A DNA stretch of 64,000 bases from positions 74,617,601-74,681,600 of the forward strand of contig OZ026522.1 of the NCBI GenBank assembly GCA_964019695.1, in the 5' to 3' direction. Made by a program: the position numbers and the translations under genes. How positions within the stretch are numbered: position 1 is the stretch's first letter; the number at the start of each line of letters is the position of its first letter. Source of the DNA: Loripinus fragilis. Lineage: Eukaryota > Mollusca > Bivalvia > Lucinida > Lucinidae. Of the stretch, positions 25,130 to 36,681 are shown piece after piece. A model generated the notes under the pieces. That model did not search any database and had not been told where the DNA came from. It worked only from the letters and a program-made list of their open reading frames with translations.

Positions 25130-25350
25130 AACCCTTAAAGCGCCAAGAAAAAATGTGTCTAAAAATGTAGTCTGCTGAAGTCGTCTGCTGCAAATAATTG
25201 CCTAGCATTACTGACAAATTAAGTATAGAAGCAAACAGCGTGGATCCTGATCTGGGTCCAGACTGTTTGCCATAGAGGCTTCTTAAACATTTCAGCAGAC
25301 CAGAAGAGCAGACAACTTTTGTTGCGATTGGCACATTAAGGGTTAATAGC
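25130..25350. repeat. MITE family E, copy with reduced core
   Basis: GCGCCAAGAAAAAATGTGTC at the left and TTTTGTTGCGATTGGCACAT at the right. The inner flanks GAAGCAAACAGCGTGGATCC and GGTCCAGACTGTTTGCC surround a much shorter palindrome than at 24011. Confidence 0.6.
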
Positions 25351-25473
25351 AAAAGGTGCTGATCTGGATTCTGCAGCATTTCAACTGTGTATACACTCAA
25401 TGTACACTGAAGAAAAGGTTTATTCAAACAGCTGAAGAGTTCAAATGCTAAAGAGTTCACATTTCTGGTCATC

Positions 25474-25660
25474 AGTGCAGTAGTAGAGTGTTAGTCTTTG
25501 AGGCCCCTAGAGGCCCTTGAGGCACTGTGTTGTGTCCATGAGCAAGACACTTTTGTCCTGTGCTTAGTACTGGTTCAACCCGGGAAGACAGGAAAACAAC
25601 CTGACATGACCGAAAAAGTGTTGACTGGAACTAAATGCATCAACAGAACACAAAATCCTA
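25474..25660 (+). mobile_element. tRNA-derived SINE
   Basis: GCAGTAGTAGAGTGTTAGTC head, CATGAGCAAGACACTTTTGT body and GTTGACTGGAACTAAATGCA 3' part, as in the copy at 1077. Confidence 0.65.
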
Positions 25661-25676
25661 ACTTGAGAAAACAATA

Positions 25677-25887
25677 TTCAGTAAAACCTGACTTAAGCGA
25701 CCACTCAAAAAGAAGACCAAAAATTGGTTTTCCTGACCGATTGTCGCTTAATGCGGGTCAAAAGTATTGCAGAATGCTCCAAGAGAGCATTCTGCAATAT
25801 TTTCGACCTTCATTAAACTACCATATGTCTGTTAAGACCTTTGTTTTGTCTATTTTTGAGTGGCCGCTTAAGACAGGTTTTACTGTT
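25677..25887. mobile_element. MITE family A, copy 4
   Basis: CAGTAAAACCTGACTTAAGC at the left and TTAAGACAGGTTTTACTG at the right. The central hairpin of AGAATGCTCC and its complement is intact. Confidence 0.8.
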
Positions 25888-26492
25888 GTCTCAAATCAAG
25901 CTTTTGGGCTAGAAGCATCAAACATGACTGCATCAGACAACAATTTCTTCACTTTTGGCATTAAGTAAGGCTGGCATTTCAACTGTCTACACGCAGACAT
26001 GACTGTAAATTCGGAAATTTTCTCACAAATTTGATTTTGGCGAATAGAGTTAAAAGACATATTTGTCACATTAAAAATTTGAGACTAGACGTCTAGTGCA
26101 TGATTTTACTACATCAGTTAATGGCGCACTAATTTCCCCATTCGTATTCTCACGAAAATAAGAACCTAGTGAAAATTTCCAAGTTAACAGTACACTAATT
26201 ATCATGAGTCACTTGGTTTCCAAAAGAAGCTACAAAATTTAAAATGTTGTCTGCTGATGTGGCAATCGCATCACAAATGAATACTGAAAGGTCTTTGAAG
26301 TTTTACACATTATTTAATTAGCATCCACCAGTAAGAAACATTATTGGTTGAACAAAATGTAAAATTCTTAACTTTAGCACCATTTGAGCAAAAATATAGA
26401 AGAAACTTAAATATGTATACAAACAAGAGGGATTGCTCACCTGAATCCTTGCACATGAGTAGATGATGTATTGGCCTGTGGCTAAAGAGATA

Positions 26493-26721
26493 TGAGCCGT
26501 GATGAGATTTCCAACAATGTGGTATGTGCGGCCAGCAAAGGCTCAGACCAGCCTGCGCACATGCACAGTCTGATCAGAGTCATTGCTAGTCGCTTGAATA
26601 TTCTATGAATATTAAGCTACTGACTGAATATTATTTGGAGTTTAAAAGGAGGCTGCACAGGCTCATCTGAGTCTACACTTGTCAAAATGCCACATTGTTG
26701 GAAATCTCATGCACTGACTCA
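26493..26721 (-). mobile_element. MITE family B, copy 5
   Basis: Reverse orientation: TGAGCCGTGATGAGATTTCC at the left and CTCATGCACTGACTCA at the right. Confidence 0.75.
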
Positions 26722-27339
26722 TATGGTAGCCATGTTGTTCAGCCAAGCTGAACATTCTGATCAATTTTGGTCCAGAACATCACAAACATTTCTGGGGAGT
26801 TATTTTGAATTGGGACCATTAGTCTGGCAGAATTTTGGCAAAATTTAGGAGGACCTGGAACTTGATTTTAAACTTTTTTTCTTTGTTGATTCTGGTGGTG
26901 CATACAATGTCCTTGAAAAATTCGAGTGATGCCACTCTGGCATCATTGAGCATTTCGATATATCCAAGATGGAGGCCAGTTATAAGTGAAAAAATTGTGT
27001 GACATGGACATATGTATCAAACCCATTTTTTTTCTTAAATTGTTTGCTATGAAGTTGGAATCTAATTGAAAACACTTAGTTTTTAACCAAATATGAAAAT
27101 AAAATAAGAATGCGGACAAGATGGCCACCAAGATGGCCGCCAAGATGGCAGTTTATTACAAAAATATAAGGAAATCTTCCCTGAGACCAACAAAGTCCAG
27201 GGATCTGCATGCAAACTGCTTATTTTACTGATTCTTGAATTACTAACATCATCTTTGTAACATCCCAGTGGTGCTACTCATATATCACTGAGCATTTGAT
27301 ATATTCAAGATGGCTTCAAGTATAGTAGCCGAAAAATTT

Positions 27340-29480
27340 TACAAACCCGTGGGAGTGGCACCCTACCTGTAAGCATGTCTGATGGATTTGTAACAGACCA
27401 GATGCCTAGCCAGATAAAGCAGCACTTTACTAACATGTGTAGCTGAATAAATGAACCAAGCATACATGTCTGATAGAGTTGCACTGTACAAGCAGGCATA
27501 TCTGAGAGTGACACAGGATCAGCAGATGTCTGATGTAATGGCACCCATATTAGAGTAGCACCAGACTTGTAACCATCCTTCTTCCATCTGCACTCGACTA
27601 GTATAAATGTAGGCTGCAGTAGCCTAGGACCAGAAGGCATGCCGTGTAGTATGGCACCACACTAGCAGGCATGGCTGATAGTAAGGTACAACACCAGCAA
27701 ACACTTCCTATAGCGAGGCACCACACCAGAAGGCATGGCTGATCGTGAGGTATCCCACTAACAGGCATGGCCTATAGAGAGGCAAAACACCAACAGGCAC
27801 GACTATAGTGAGATACCACACAAGCAGGCACGGCCTATAGTGAGGCACCACACCAGAAGGTGTGGCCTATAATGAGGCATCACACCAAAAGGCATGCCCT
27901 ATAGTGAGACACTACACCAGCAGGCATAACTGATAATGAGGCACAACACCAAAAGGCATAACTATAGTGAGGCACCATATCAGCAGGCACGGCTGATAGT
28001 CAGACACCACACCAACAGGCACAGCCTATATGAGGCACCACGCCAGTAGGTGTGGCCTATAATGAGGCGCCACACCAACAGACATGACCTAAAGTGAGGC
28101 ACCACACCAGCAGGCATGGCTGATAGTGACACACCACACCAGCAGGTACATGTATGGCAGATACAGAAGCATCACACCAAAGGACATGCAGGATTGGGTG
28201 GTTAAAGATCGGCAGGCATGCTGATTGAGTTGGAACGGTCCAACAAGGGTCCATCTTGCAGCAGCATTCAACAAGCAGGCATGTTTGAACAGCAGCTGTG
28301 TTTGTGGCAGTTGCACTTTGCCAGCAGGTATATTTGATGCAGCTGCAGCGACATATTAAGCAGCTCACTACAAGGAGTGGCACTGGACCAGCGAGTATAT
28401 AGGTTACATTAGCAAGGTAACAACAGACATCCCTGATGAAGCTTCACCAAACAGCAGCCATGTATTGCCACCAGGTCATCACATCAGACATCCTTACCAT
28501 TATGTGGTACTGAACCAGAACACATGCCTGTTAACGAGACTCGGAACCAGCAGGCATGTGTGTAAGTTGCATCGCACCAACAATAATGTATGTTAAAATT
28601 GCACCCGACTAGCAGAAATGCAGGGTACTGCTGCACTGGACCATCAGGCATGTCTATTCAAGCTGCACCTGGCCAGTGTACATGTCTGTTATACTTGTAC
28701 CAGACCAGCAGCCCAGCCATTATTGTCACAGGGTCAGCAGTCATCTTTACCATTACGCATGTGTGGCACAGGACCACATGTCTGAATTGAACCAAGATTC
28801 CAGACCAGCAGTTATGTCTGTAACAGCCTCACCAGACTAGCAAGCCTGTTACAACACCCATGTCTTTAAAAGTTGCTTAAACAGCAGGCAGGTCTGTCAT
28901 AGCTGCATCCGACCACCTGGCATGTCGGTTACAACTGTACTTGACCAGCATGCATGTCTATTAGAGTTGCATCTCTTGTTGGGGCTGAACCAGCAGATAT
29001 ATCTTGCCTCAGATCAACAGTTATGTCCCCTATGCTCGTATCCGACCAACGGGCTGGTAAGCACAGTTGCACTTTACCATCAGGAATGTATGTTACAGTT
29101 GCACCTGGCCAGCAGCCATGTCTTTATACGTTACATACTATCAGCATGCATGTCTGCTATAGTTTAATCTTATCAGCATCTATGTATGTTACATTTGTAC
29201 ACGACCATCTCCCATGTTTGTAACAGTTGCATCCAACCATTTGCCATGTCAAACAGCAGTCATGTCTGTTAAACTTGCACCTACATGCATGCATGTCTGA
29301 TACACTTGCACTTGGTCAGCATTTATATTCGTTATTGCAATATCCCACCATCTGCACTTCCTGTTGCCTTTGCACCAGACCAGTATAGAAGTAATGGTAG
29401 TTACGTTTGCACCGGATCAGCAGGCCTGTATTTTACAGTGTCAGCCAAACAGTAGCAATGTCTTAAATAGTTACACCCAA
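27340..29480 (+). repeat. Minisatellite of about 2.1 kb, unit about 32-37 bp
   Basis: The central part (about 27650-28180) has units like GAGGCACCACACCAGCAGGC followed by ATGGCCTATAGT (32 bp). The flanks have older-looking units like CATGTCTGTTACAGTTGCAC followed by a CCAGCAG. All share CAGCAGGCATG. Open frames through the array follow from its base composition and are not genes. Confidence 0.85.
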
Positions 29481-30406
29481 CCAGCAGTCAAGATAATAAG
29501 CATCTGCAGCATGCAGATCTCTTACTCAGAATTGTATGCGTTGATACGCTGCATGGACTGTTGTTTTCTTCCCAATGCAAATAGTATTTTCTCTCTGTTT
29601 TGGTAATTGTATCCATACATCCATATACTACTTTCTAGCTGAATGTTTCTGCATATTGATTCAGAAAAAGTTTTGAGCTTTGCGCAAACACTCTTTCACA
29701 GTTTTCAGTGATATCGTCAGTTAAGTATACCCTGGCATTTATCTCTTCATTTTTTGATAGAATGTTTTCTCAAAATAGGACTTTTTATAAGAATAATACG
29801 ATATTATGGTATCATCAGATCTTGCCAAAAGTGGTCTCAAAAATGCTACATGGATTGATGGATACGATTACCAGAACAAAGACAAAAAAACGTTTTACCA
29901 TTATGAAAAAAATAAGAGGCCGTTATTTTTTCCGTGCAGTGTATCATAACAAAAAACTATGTGATTCCCCACCCTGTTATTGCTGCCACTTTGGACATCA
30001 TCTTGAATATTTTACAATACTGAAAAACAACAACATGCCAGTCTAATTCTCCAAATACAACCACTGTTAAAAACTATCAGCAAATAGTTATTAGCTGCGA
30101 TTTTGATTTTAGGTTGAATTTTGCTTTAAAATGGTGGCCATCTTGGACACCATCTTAAATATTTCAACCTTCTGAATCAAAACAATGTTCTATTTTAATC
30201 GTTTGCATTAGTTAGCCTCTAAACATCCATAAAAAGTCAAAATTAAAATGTTTTTATTGAGTATGCTGGTCAGATAGGTTTTAGGAGCCTAACTGGTGGC
30301 CATCTTAGACGCCATCTTTAATATTTCAATCTTTTGAATCAAAACAATGTTCCATTTTAATCGTTTGTATCATTTAGCCTCTAAACATCCATATAAACAT
30401 CCATAT
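29481..30406. repeat. Degenerate tandem units with GGCCATCTT blocks, left of the LTR element
   Basis: From about 30110 there are two to three units containing AAAACAATGTTCCATTTTAA, TTAGCCTCTAAACATCCATA and TGGCCATCTTAGACGCCATC. The same unit continues at 43797-43900 beyond the right LTR. The stretch 29481-30100 shows nothing else recognisable. Confidence 0.6.
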
Positions 30407-32160
30407 TGTAACCCTCTCGGCGTTGATTTTGTCAGGATCTATGCCATATGTTTGTCAGGATATATGCCGTAGATTTGTCAGGATCTAATGTGGCTGAGTG
30501 GCTAAATGTGGTCTAAATTGAGGGTCACAAATGTTGTGGGTTCGTTTTAGAGTTTGACTAGGGAATTGAAATGAGAGAAACTAGCCAAATCAAGTTATCT
30601 TGGTTTATCCAAATCAAAAGTGCATATATGTCAACTACAAAACATTTTAGTTTAATTTAGATGGAGACATGAAATCTCTGGTTAAAGGACAAATCTTAAT
30701 CTAGACAGATACAGAAAATCCCCAGTTAATAACTGGAATATAAATCTATCTGTGCAGGTGATAACCTGGCGTTCTTTAACCAAAGAAATACATGGATATA
30801 AATGAAAATAGTTTGATATTAATTTGGACTTAACGCTTGTAACAACAGTAGGTTCCTGGTTAAAGGTTCAAGTCTTAACCAGGCAAATGCAGAAACTACT
30901 CAGCTAATTCCAGAGTCTAATCTGCATCTACCCAGGTATTAACCTGACTAGCTTTCACCAAGGAAAATAAATGATGTTCAAGAGATAAAATAGATAGGAT
31001 ATATAAGCGAGCGAAGTCACAGGACTCTGGCTGGTAAATAGTGGGTGGGGAACATTAACCTTGGATTCAGGTTAAAGTTAGCCAATTTCCAAGATGAATG
31101 TTCCAGGTTAAAAGAGAAAAATAGTATTAACCTCGCCAAATAATCTGTATGCTGACATATCTAGTAAGATAGGTTAATGCTTCAGGTTAAATGCTTCAGG
31201 TTAATATAATACTAAGAGTCTGGTTAATGGGTTAAAGCTTTCTGTTTACCAGGTAAACAAAACTACAGCGGCCGTGTCTACTATCGTAAGACAATGACCA
31301 ACCAGAGACCCTGTCTCGCTCTCTTATATAGCCTTCTAGCGCGTGCCCGGTAATCGTCACATATGACGTAAGCGAAAAGGCGAATTCGGATGTTCTCGGA
31401 TCTTATCGCGATGACCAATACAAATGAACTCCAGTTACTATAGTTGAACCGGGGTAACCCGCGATCGAAATCGAATGCGCCCGTATAGAGAACCGAAGCG
31501 GTCACCCTATTTACCGACAAGAGCCGACAAGAACCGACAAGAGCCGTCAAGAGCCGACAAGAGGCATTTTTATGCATTTTTTCGATTAAAATACTACTTA
31601 TTAGACCCTATCCATGCGTTTTATATCGAAATTAGTCATTGGATTGCTTGTGCAGCCCCCCAAAACAAGGAAATTACAATACCCCAAAGTGTCCTACTTA
31701 CCGACAAGAAGTCTTGGCGGTATACGGTTGGCTGTCACAGGGATGTTTGTGTTATAGCAAAAACTGCATAGATCTGAATTAATTTCTAGTTTTGCCATTA
31801 CATAATACCTTCTAACAGGTAAAAGTATTACTTAAAACTTTGAACTATTCCTTTAATACACCTAATGAAATTGACAAGATACAAACACGAGACAGCGATG
31901 CGAAACAAATGCGTTTTACGAGAAAACAAAGGTATTCCATAGATATTTCTTGATAGAATCATGAAATATATGTAATAAGGAATCGAACCATGTCTTAGAT
32001 GGTAACTGGTAGGAAATATTCAGCCAAAACGAGATGTTTTACGGCTGTCATATTTGACCCAGTTACCGAAATTATGTCGTCGCTGCCTCGATGCAATCAT
32101 CAAACAATTAGCGAAATATGGTCCAAATGCACAATGCGCAGGCTAGCCAGGGGCGCTACA
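30407..32160 (-). repeat. 3' LTR (1754 bp)
   Basis: It matches 42401-43796 almost base for base except that 31499-31863 (365 bp) replaces 17 bp of the other LTR and about 10 extra bases occur near 31945. The extra block carries five 10-bp CCGACAAGAG-like repeats at 31518-31562. A TATA sequence (CTATATAA on the minus strand) is at about 31324-31331. Confidence 0.93.
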
Positions 32161-32176
32161 ATACCCCCCTTCCTCA
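32161..32176 (-). promoter_or_regulatory. Polypurine tract
   Basis: The minus strand reads GAGGAAGGGGGGTAT immediately before the 3' LTR (TGTAGCG), the expected place for plus-strand DNA priming. Confidence 0.8.
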
Positions 32177-34268
32177 AAGATTTGGACCCCAAATAGGAGA
32201 GAAAGGTAAGTATTGTGCAAATTGTTTATGTTTTGAAAATCAGCAGATGAGAATTATTTCCAATTTGTGGAGCACATGCTCCGCCCCGGAGCGAAACACG
32301 TGGCCAGCCCGCACAATTAAATAATTTAATTAGCACATTCCTCAGCTCTCATTGAATGCTGATGCAACATTGAAAATATCCTTTAATTTGGTTCAAATTG
32401 GAACATGAAGATTTCCAACTATGCCATAAAATCTATAAATAAATATGCTGAGAGGCTGTAATCAACACCATGCAGAAGAGAATTCAGCCCACTATGATGC
32501 TGGCTGCAAGACAAGGATCCGAATGCTAGTCTGAATGTGAGAAAACAGCAATCACCATGCACACGGACTAAGGAATATGCTTGCAATCATATTGTTGACA
32601 AATTTAAAGGTTAAATAGACTTCCAAACTGAGTCTCAATGCCAAAATATGAGTAAATTTTCCTAACAATTTGTGAATTGTTGCACAATGAAATACTTTCA
32701 TGCCCCAAACACAACAGCTGAATGTTTCGCCTGTAGTTTTCGGGGCAAGAAACTATAAAATATTGTGCCATAGATTAACCCTACTGCAAAAATAGCTTAA
32801 AGACATTTGCATATTTATTTTGTCCCATAATGAGCAATCAATCATTTCTCTTCAAAATACTCATCGTGGTTGTGCAAATAGTTCGAACCCAACAACCAAG
32901 GGGCTGGTTAGGTCAAACAACTCAAAATGTTCATTCCGAGTTCAAATCCCAACCAACAACAAGGTTGCAAAAAAAATGTCTCTAACAGGACACAAAATAC
33001 AAACTTAGGTATTCCGCCTATAATTTGATAATAAACGTATGTTCACAACTCAATAAAATCTGCTTTGAACAATAGCACAACCACAAAGAGTAGTAATTTA
33101 GGTCTTGGCTTGAGATATTGAAATTTATTATGAAAATTGATACTCTAAAGCTTAAATTTGAATAAAATGAGTATCCTAACATCTGATGCTCAATCTTAAA
33201 GGTAAATGTCCATATAAGTATGATTCCTTTGAAATTATCTAATATCAGTTAGAATTGTCTCATTGAGACAATTCCAAAAGATATTAGATCCATGCCAAGA
33301 ACTAAATAGACAATATTATGTTGCAAGTGAATCAAAAGTCAAATGTGTGTATTTTTAAAACACACACAAAAATGTCAATTATAATATCAGGTAATTCTTT
33401 GCTAACCTGAAATCTCAGGCCTTATTATAAATATCAATTCCACTGGAGCTCCATCTGTGCACAAAATACATACTCATCAAAATAAATGTCCGGATGATAA
33501 TCTTTCCATGAAGTTCACCATTGGGTCGCCTCAAGGAAATATGCTCATCAGAAGAATAAAATGTGAACTCTACAGAAATAGTACATCCCAGCTAAAATTA
33601 TTTATTAAGGTAGAGTATGTATGGTCACACAGACAGACACTATGAGATTTGTGCAAATATGAATAATATTTGTTATTTATCATAATAAAAACCTTTGGAT
33701 GATTTCAATCATTCAATGAAATTGGAATGCTTTTGCCAGACCTAGAATGCGCAGAGATGTACACGATGGCATACATCTCTTCACATTCCAACTCTGTATG
33801 CAAAACATTACAAAAATAGCAGACTCAATTGTTGTGATATGAATTACTTTCAATTTTTACATGTTGTTAAAAACTCCAAATTATGAGACTGCTGGGTCAT
33901 TGAATTACCATAGAAGACTGCCTTAAACCACCTGTATTTAAATACGTTATCTATGTTACCTTAATTGAAATGTTATGTAAATTACCTTAATTGAAATCCA
34001 GAACACACTTGGAAAGTTATAGGCATAAAATATATATGCACATTAAATAGTTCAAATATTGAAACTTTATGATGATATATTGCTGATATTGGAGGCCACT
34101 GTTTCCACATAAAACCTGAAATGAGAAACCGTATCTCTTAGAGCTTAAACTAAAGGAACTGGTAAACATGGGAATTTAAAAAGTAATTTTTGATCTTAGG
34201 ATATAAGATTTAGCAATTTAGTGTTAGTAAGGCTGGAGCATATAGCCAGTTTGACAAATTCCAATTGT
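32177..34268 (-). other. Non-coding part between accessory ORF and 3' LTR
   Basis: 2.1 kb of AT-rich sequence with no supportable reading frame on either strand. It would be the 3' untranslated part of the retrotransposon transcript. Confidence 0.6.
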
Positions 34269-35498
34269 TTAAAAATCGCGACTTTTAGTAACCTGCTCCA
34301 ACCTATCAAGAATAATCTTCACCAGTCCCTGGACACGGAAAAATCTTGCTTCCGTGAGCAGCTCCAAAAGATACCGCTTCTCATGGGGAAGGGTCAGCAT
34401 TTCTAAATGAGCGCCATTACGCAAGTAATTTAAAATGAATTTAAAATGGGCAGGGTCCCTATCAAAATAGTAACAATTCCTATGGGGACGCATGGGGCAA
34501 TCCTTAACCGATAATAAACCTAAAATCGAGTTAGGTTCTGCCCCAAGAGTCACCATGGAAGTGTGGAAACACTGGCCACCAATGTTCAACACCACACGTC
34601 CCTCCTGAACTTTCTGGAGTTGTCCAAAAGTTGAATTTATAAGCAAGTTCACATTGGGGTTAAAACCCTCGCACTGTGCCTCGACTGGACTCTGAATGGT
34701 AGCCTCAGGGTGATTGAATTTAGTCTGAATCCTGACCAATTGGTGATATGAACTTCCACTAAAATCTACTCTGTTCGCTGTACCCGCGAATAAATCATCA
34801 GGGTTGATTCGCGTCGTTTCATCCGTAATCTGGTCATTGGGGGGAACGGTAGTCTCCTCAACAAAATCCAACTGGGGGTTTTCTTCCTCAGGTATGAGAC
34901 GACCAGCGTCTTCGCGAGCTTGCTCTGGTTCATCTGTCTTTTCCTTTGTAGGTGGTATCTTCTCCGGACTCGAAAAGGTCACGCCTTGGATGTGAGCCGG
35001 GGAGGCAGGCTCAGGATAGGACAGTTCGATTTCCACCGGATCCTTGTCCCACGTCTCTTCCTCCACTGGTGCAACGATGACCTTACGAGGTGGTGACTTC
35101 CTGGAAATAGTAGAATCCCTCTTCCTCTTCTTTGGTGTAGATAACCTAGACCTCCGAAGAGGGGATGCCTTCAATGGAGAGACAGGCTTCGGGACGCTGG
35201 TGTCAAGATACTCTTCCCATTGAGTTGGCAATGTCTTCTCCTTGTATTCAGTGTACAGCTTCTCTGCCTCCTTGCCCTTAATCCCTGACTGGCGCTGGAA
35301 CAAGAGGGCATCGCCAGGCTTTCCCGGACAAGGCGCCTTCTCCAATAACTGTTGGTGTGGCCCCGTGCGCACTAAGATTCTGCTGCAAAGGTTGCACTGG
35401 TAACTGAAGCAACTGTGCTGTTCCACGATATGTCTAACCACAAAACATCGCTGCCGGAAATTCTGGCTGCCACAGACTAGACACCTGAACCTGGAGTC
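34269..35498 (-). CDS. Retrotransposon accessory protein: zinc-finger-like N terminus, NLS, KCTD/T1 (BTB) domain
   Basis: A 409-codon open frame on the same strand as gag-pol, in the position where some retroelements keep env. Residues from the acceptor: a C2H2-like finger (CLVC near residues 7-10, paired histidines near 24 and 29), a second cysteine pair (CNLC), a basic nuclear signal PKKRKRDS near 122-129, an acidic/proline-rich middle, then a T1/BTB_2 domain at about 301-402 with LNIGGQCFHTS, YYFDRDPAHFKFILNYLRNG and a closing EARFFRVQGL. This is the signature of KCTD and Kv-channel tetramerisation domains; no membrane segments follow. The frame has no ATG near its start and opens at an AG acceptor (35499-35500), so an upstream exon probably supplies the start. 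Function unknown; a captured host gene is the likeliest origin. Confidence 0.8.
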   Translation of the reverse strand, partial: DSRFRCLVCGSQNFRQRCFVVRHIVEQHSCFSYQCNLCSRILVRTGPHQQLLEKAPCPGKPGDALLFQRQSGIKGKEAEKLYTEYKEKTLPTQWEEYLDTSVPKPVSPLKASPLRRSRLSTPKKRKRDSTISRKSPPRKVIVAPVEEETWDKDPVEIELSYPEPASPAHIQGVTFSSPEKIPPTKEKTDEPEQAREDAGRLIPEEENPQLDFVEETTVPPNDQITDETTRINPDDLFAGTANRVDFSGSSYHQLVRIQTKFNHPEATIQSPVEAQCEGFNPNVNLLINSTFGQLQKVQEGRVVLNIGGQCFHTSMVTLGAEPNSILGLLSVKDCPMRPHRNCYYFDRDPAHFKFILNYLRNGAHLEMLTLPHEKRYLLELLTEARFFRVQGLVKIILDRLEQVTKSRDF

Positions 35499-35512
35499 CT
35501 GAAATAGAATGG
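35499..35512 (-). promoter_or_regulatory. Candidate splice acceptor for the accessory ORF
   Basis: The minus strand reads CCATTCTATTTCAG and then GACTCCAGG, a good 3' splice site at the exact start of the cysteine-rich frame. The matching donor was not identified. Confidence 0.5.
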
Positions 35513-36681
35513 AAGGTCTCTTTCAGTTCCGGATTATCATGAAGATACTATTGGAACAGAGACTCACTCTACCAAGGTACTACTGATAAGAGCTAATGTC
35601 TCTAATGTTATGTTTTTGTTTTGTTTCTCAAATCACAGCCTTTAAATGAGCGAGACCTTATGTTTCTCTGCATAAGTCTTGAACATTTTCAAGTTGATTT
35701 GGAAGTAACATAGTTTGTAGCTGGCCTGCTTTCAGTGCTTAAGCTGCGGACCATCTTAAAAATCAAATTTTCTATCTAAAGTTCTAAACATCTTGAATTA
35801 AACTATAACTATGACTGAATTCAGAAGATGTTTTCTGTGATTGTGCTTAACAGGCACGAACCGTACCATTTTTAATAACTCTACAGTGCCTTCGGTGCTT
35901 TGGCAAAATCTACTACATGTACATAAGACTGTATGCTCTATTTACATAATGTAAAATACATCATGCGGCCTAAACTTTATTCTTTCAACTAGCCATTAAG
36001 AATTTCTCATTCATTCTAGCTTTTGATACATAATACAGTGTCTTATAAATAAACAGCCGTTTTTCTAATTTCAGGTCCAGTCATATCCGATAGCATCAAA
36101 TGTAGAGTCGTTACAGTGTAGATGCAAAGATGTGTCAGTGTAGACCCAGACATATAATATGAGGTTTGTTATTATTCAGCTACAATTAAACCTGTCTTAA
36201 AGACTACCTCTTTTTAACAGTCACCTGTCTTTAAGAAACCAAAATTCTTTTAACTAAAACAGTGTTAATCAGATCAACCTGTATTAAGCAAGCACTCATC
36301 TTAGGTTAAGAACTTTCAACCTATCTCTTGTGCCTGCTCAAAATGGTCTTTACTATATGCCTATATATTAGGAAATACAACTCATGCATTCCTTTCTCAT
36401 TAGGCAACATTAACTAGTTACATATACTTGTGTGACACATAGACACACAACAATTTACTGTATAATACCAGCCAGACTAAAATTCTGTGACTCGCTTTTA
36501 AGTGGGTAAATTATTAATTGTTTATGACTTCTTTGCTAATTTTCCCTTCTAAATGGAAAAACCCTGCCTTAAACAAACAATTGTATTAAACAAGCTAATT
36601 CTGCCTTTTATTTAATAGTTTTAATAATTGTTTACTATAAATAAAGGGGCAGATTAAGTATTTTATTCCTTAATTATTATT
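35513..36681 (-). other. Non-coding stretch between pol and accessory ORF
   Basis: 1.2 kb without a supportable frame on either strand. It could contain intron sequence or an undetected short upstream exon of the accessory gene. Confidence 0.5.

Noticed and set aside
27340..29480. Regular repeats considered as a CRISPR-like array
   Set aside because: Repeat units are contiguous and degenerate, without unique spacers, in a eukaryotic context.
27305..29606. Multiple frames on both strands, rich in Cys, Gln or His
   Set aside because: They follow the minisatellite unit and have no start, domain or splice support.
31281..31577. Frames of about 100 codons in both LTRs (31281-31577, 43275-43598)
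   Set aside because: They span the U3/R part of the LTR, including the TATA box, and diverge at the U3 block. Not protein coding by any evidence I can see.
34804..34995. Plus-strand 63-codon frame within the accessory ORF
   Set aside because: Antisense shadow of the KCTD-bearing frame.
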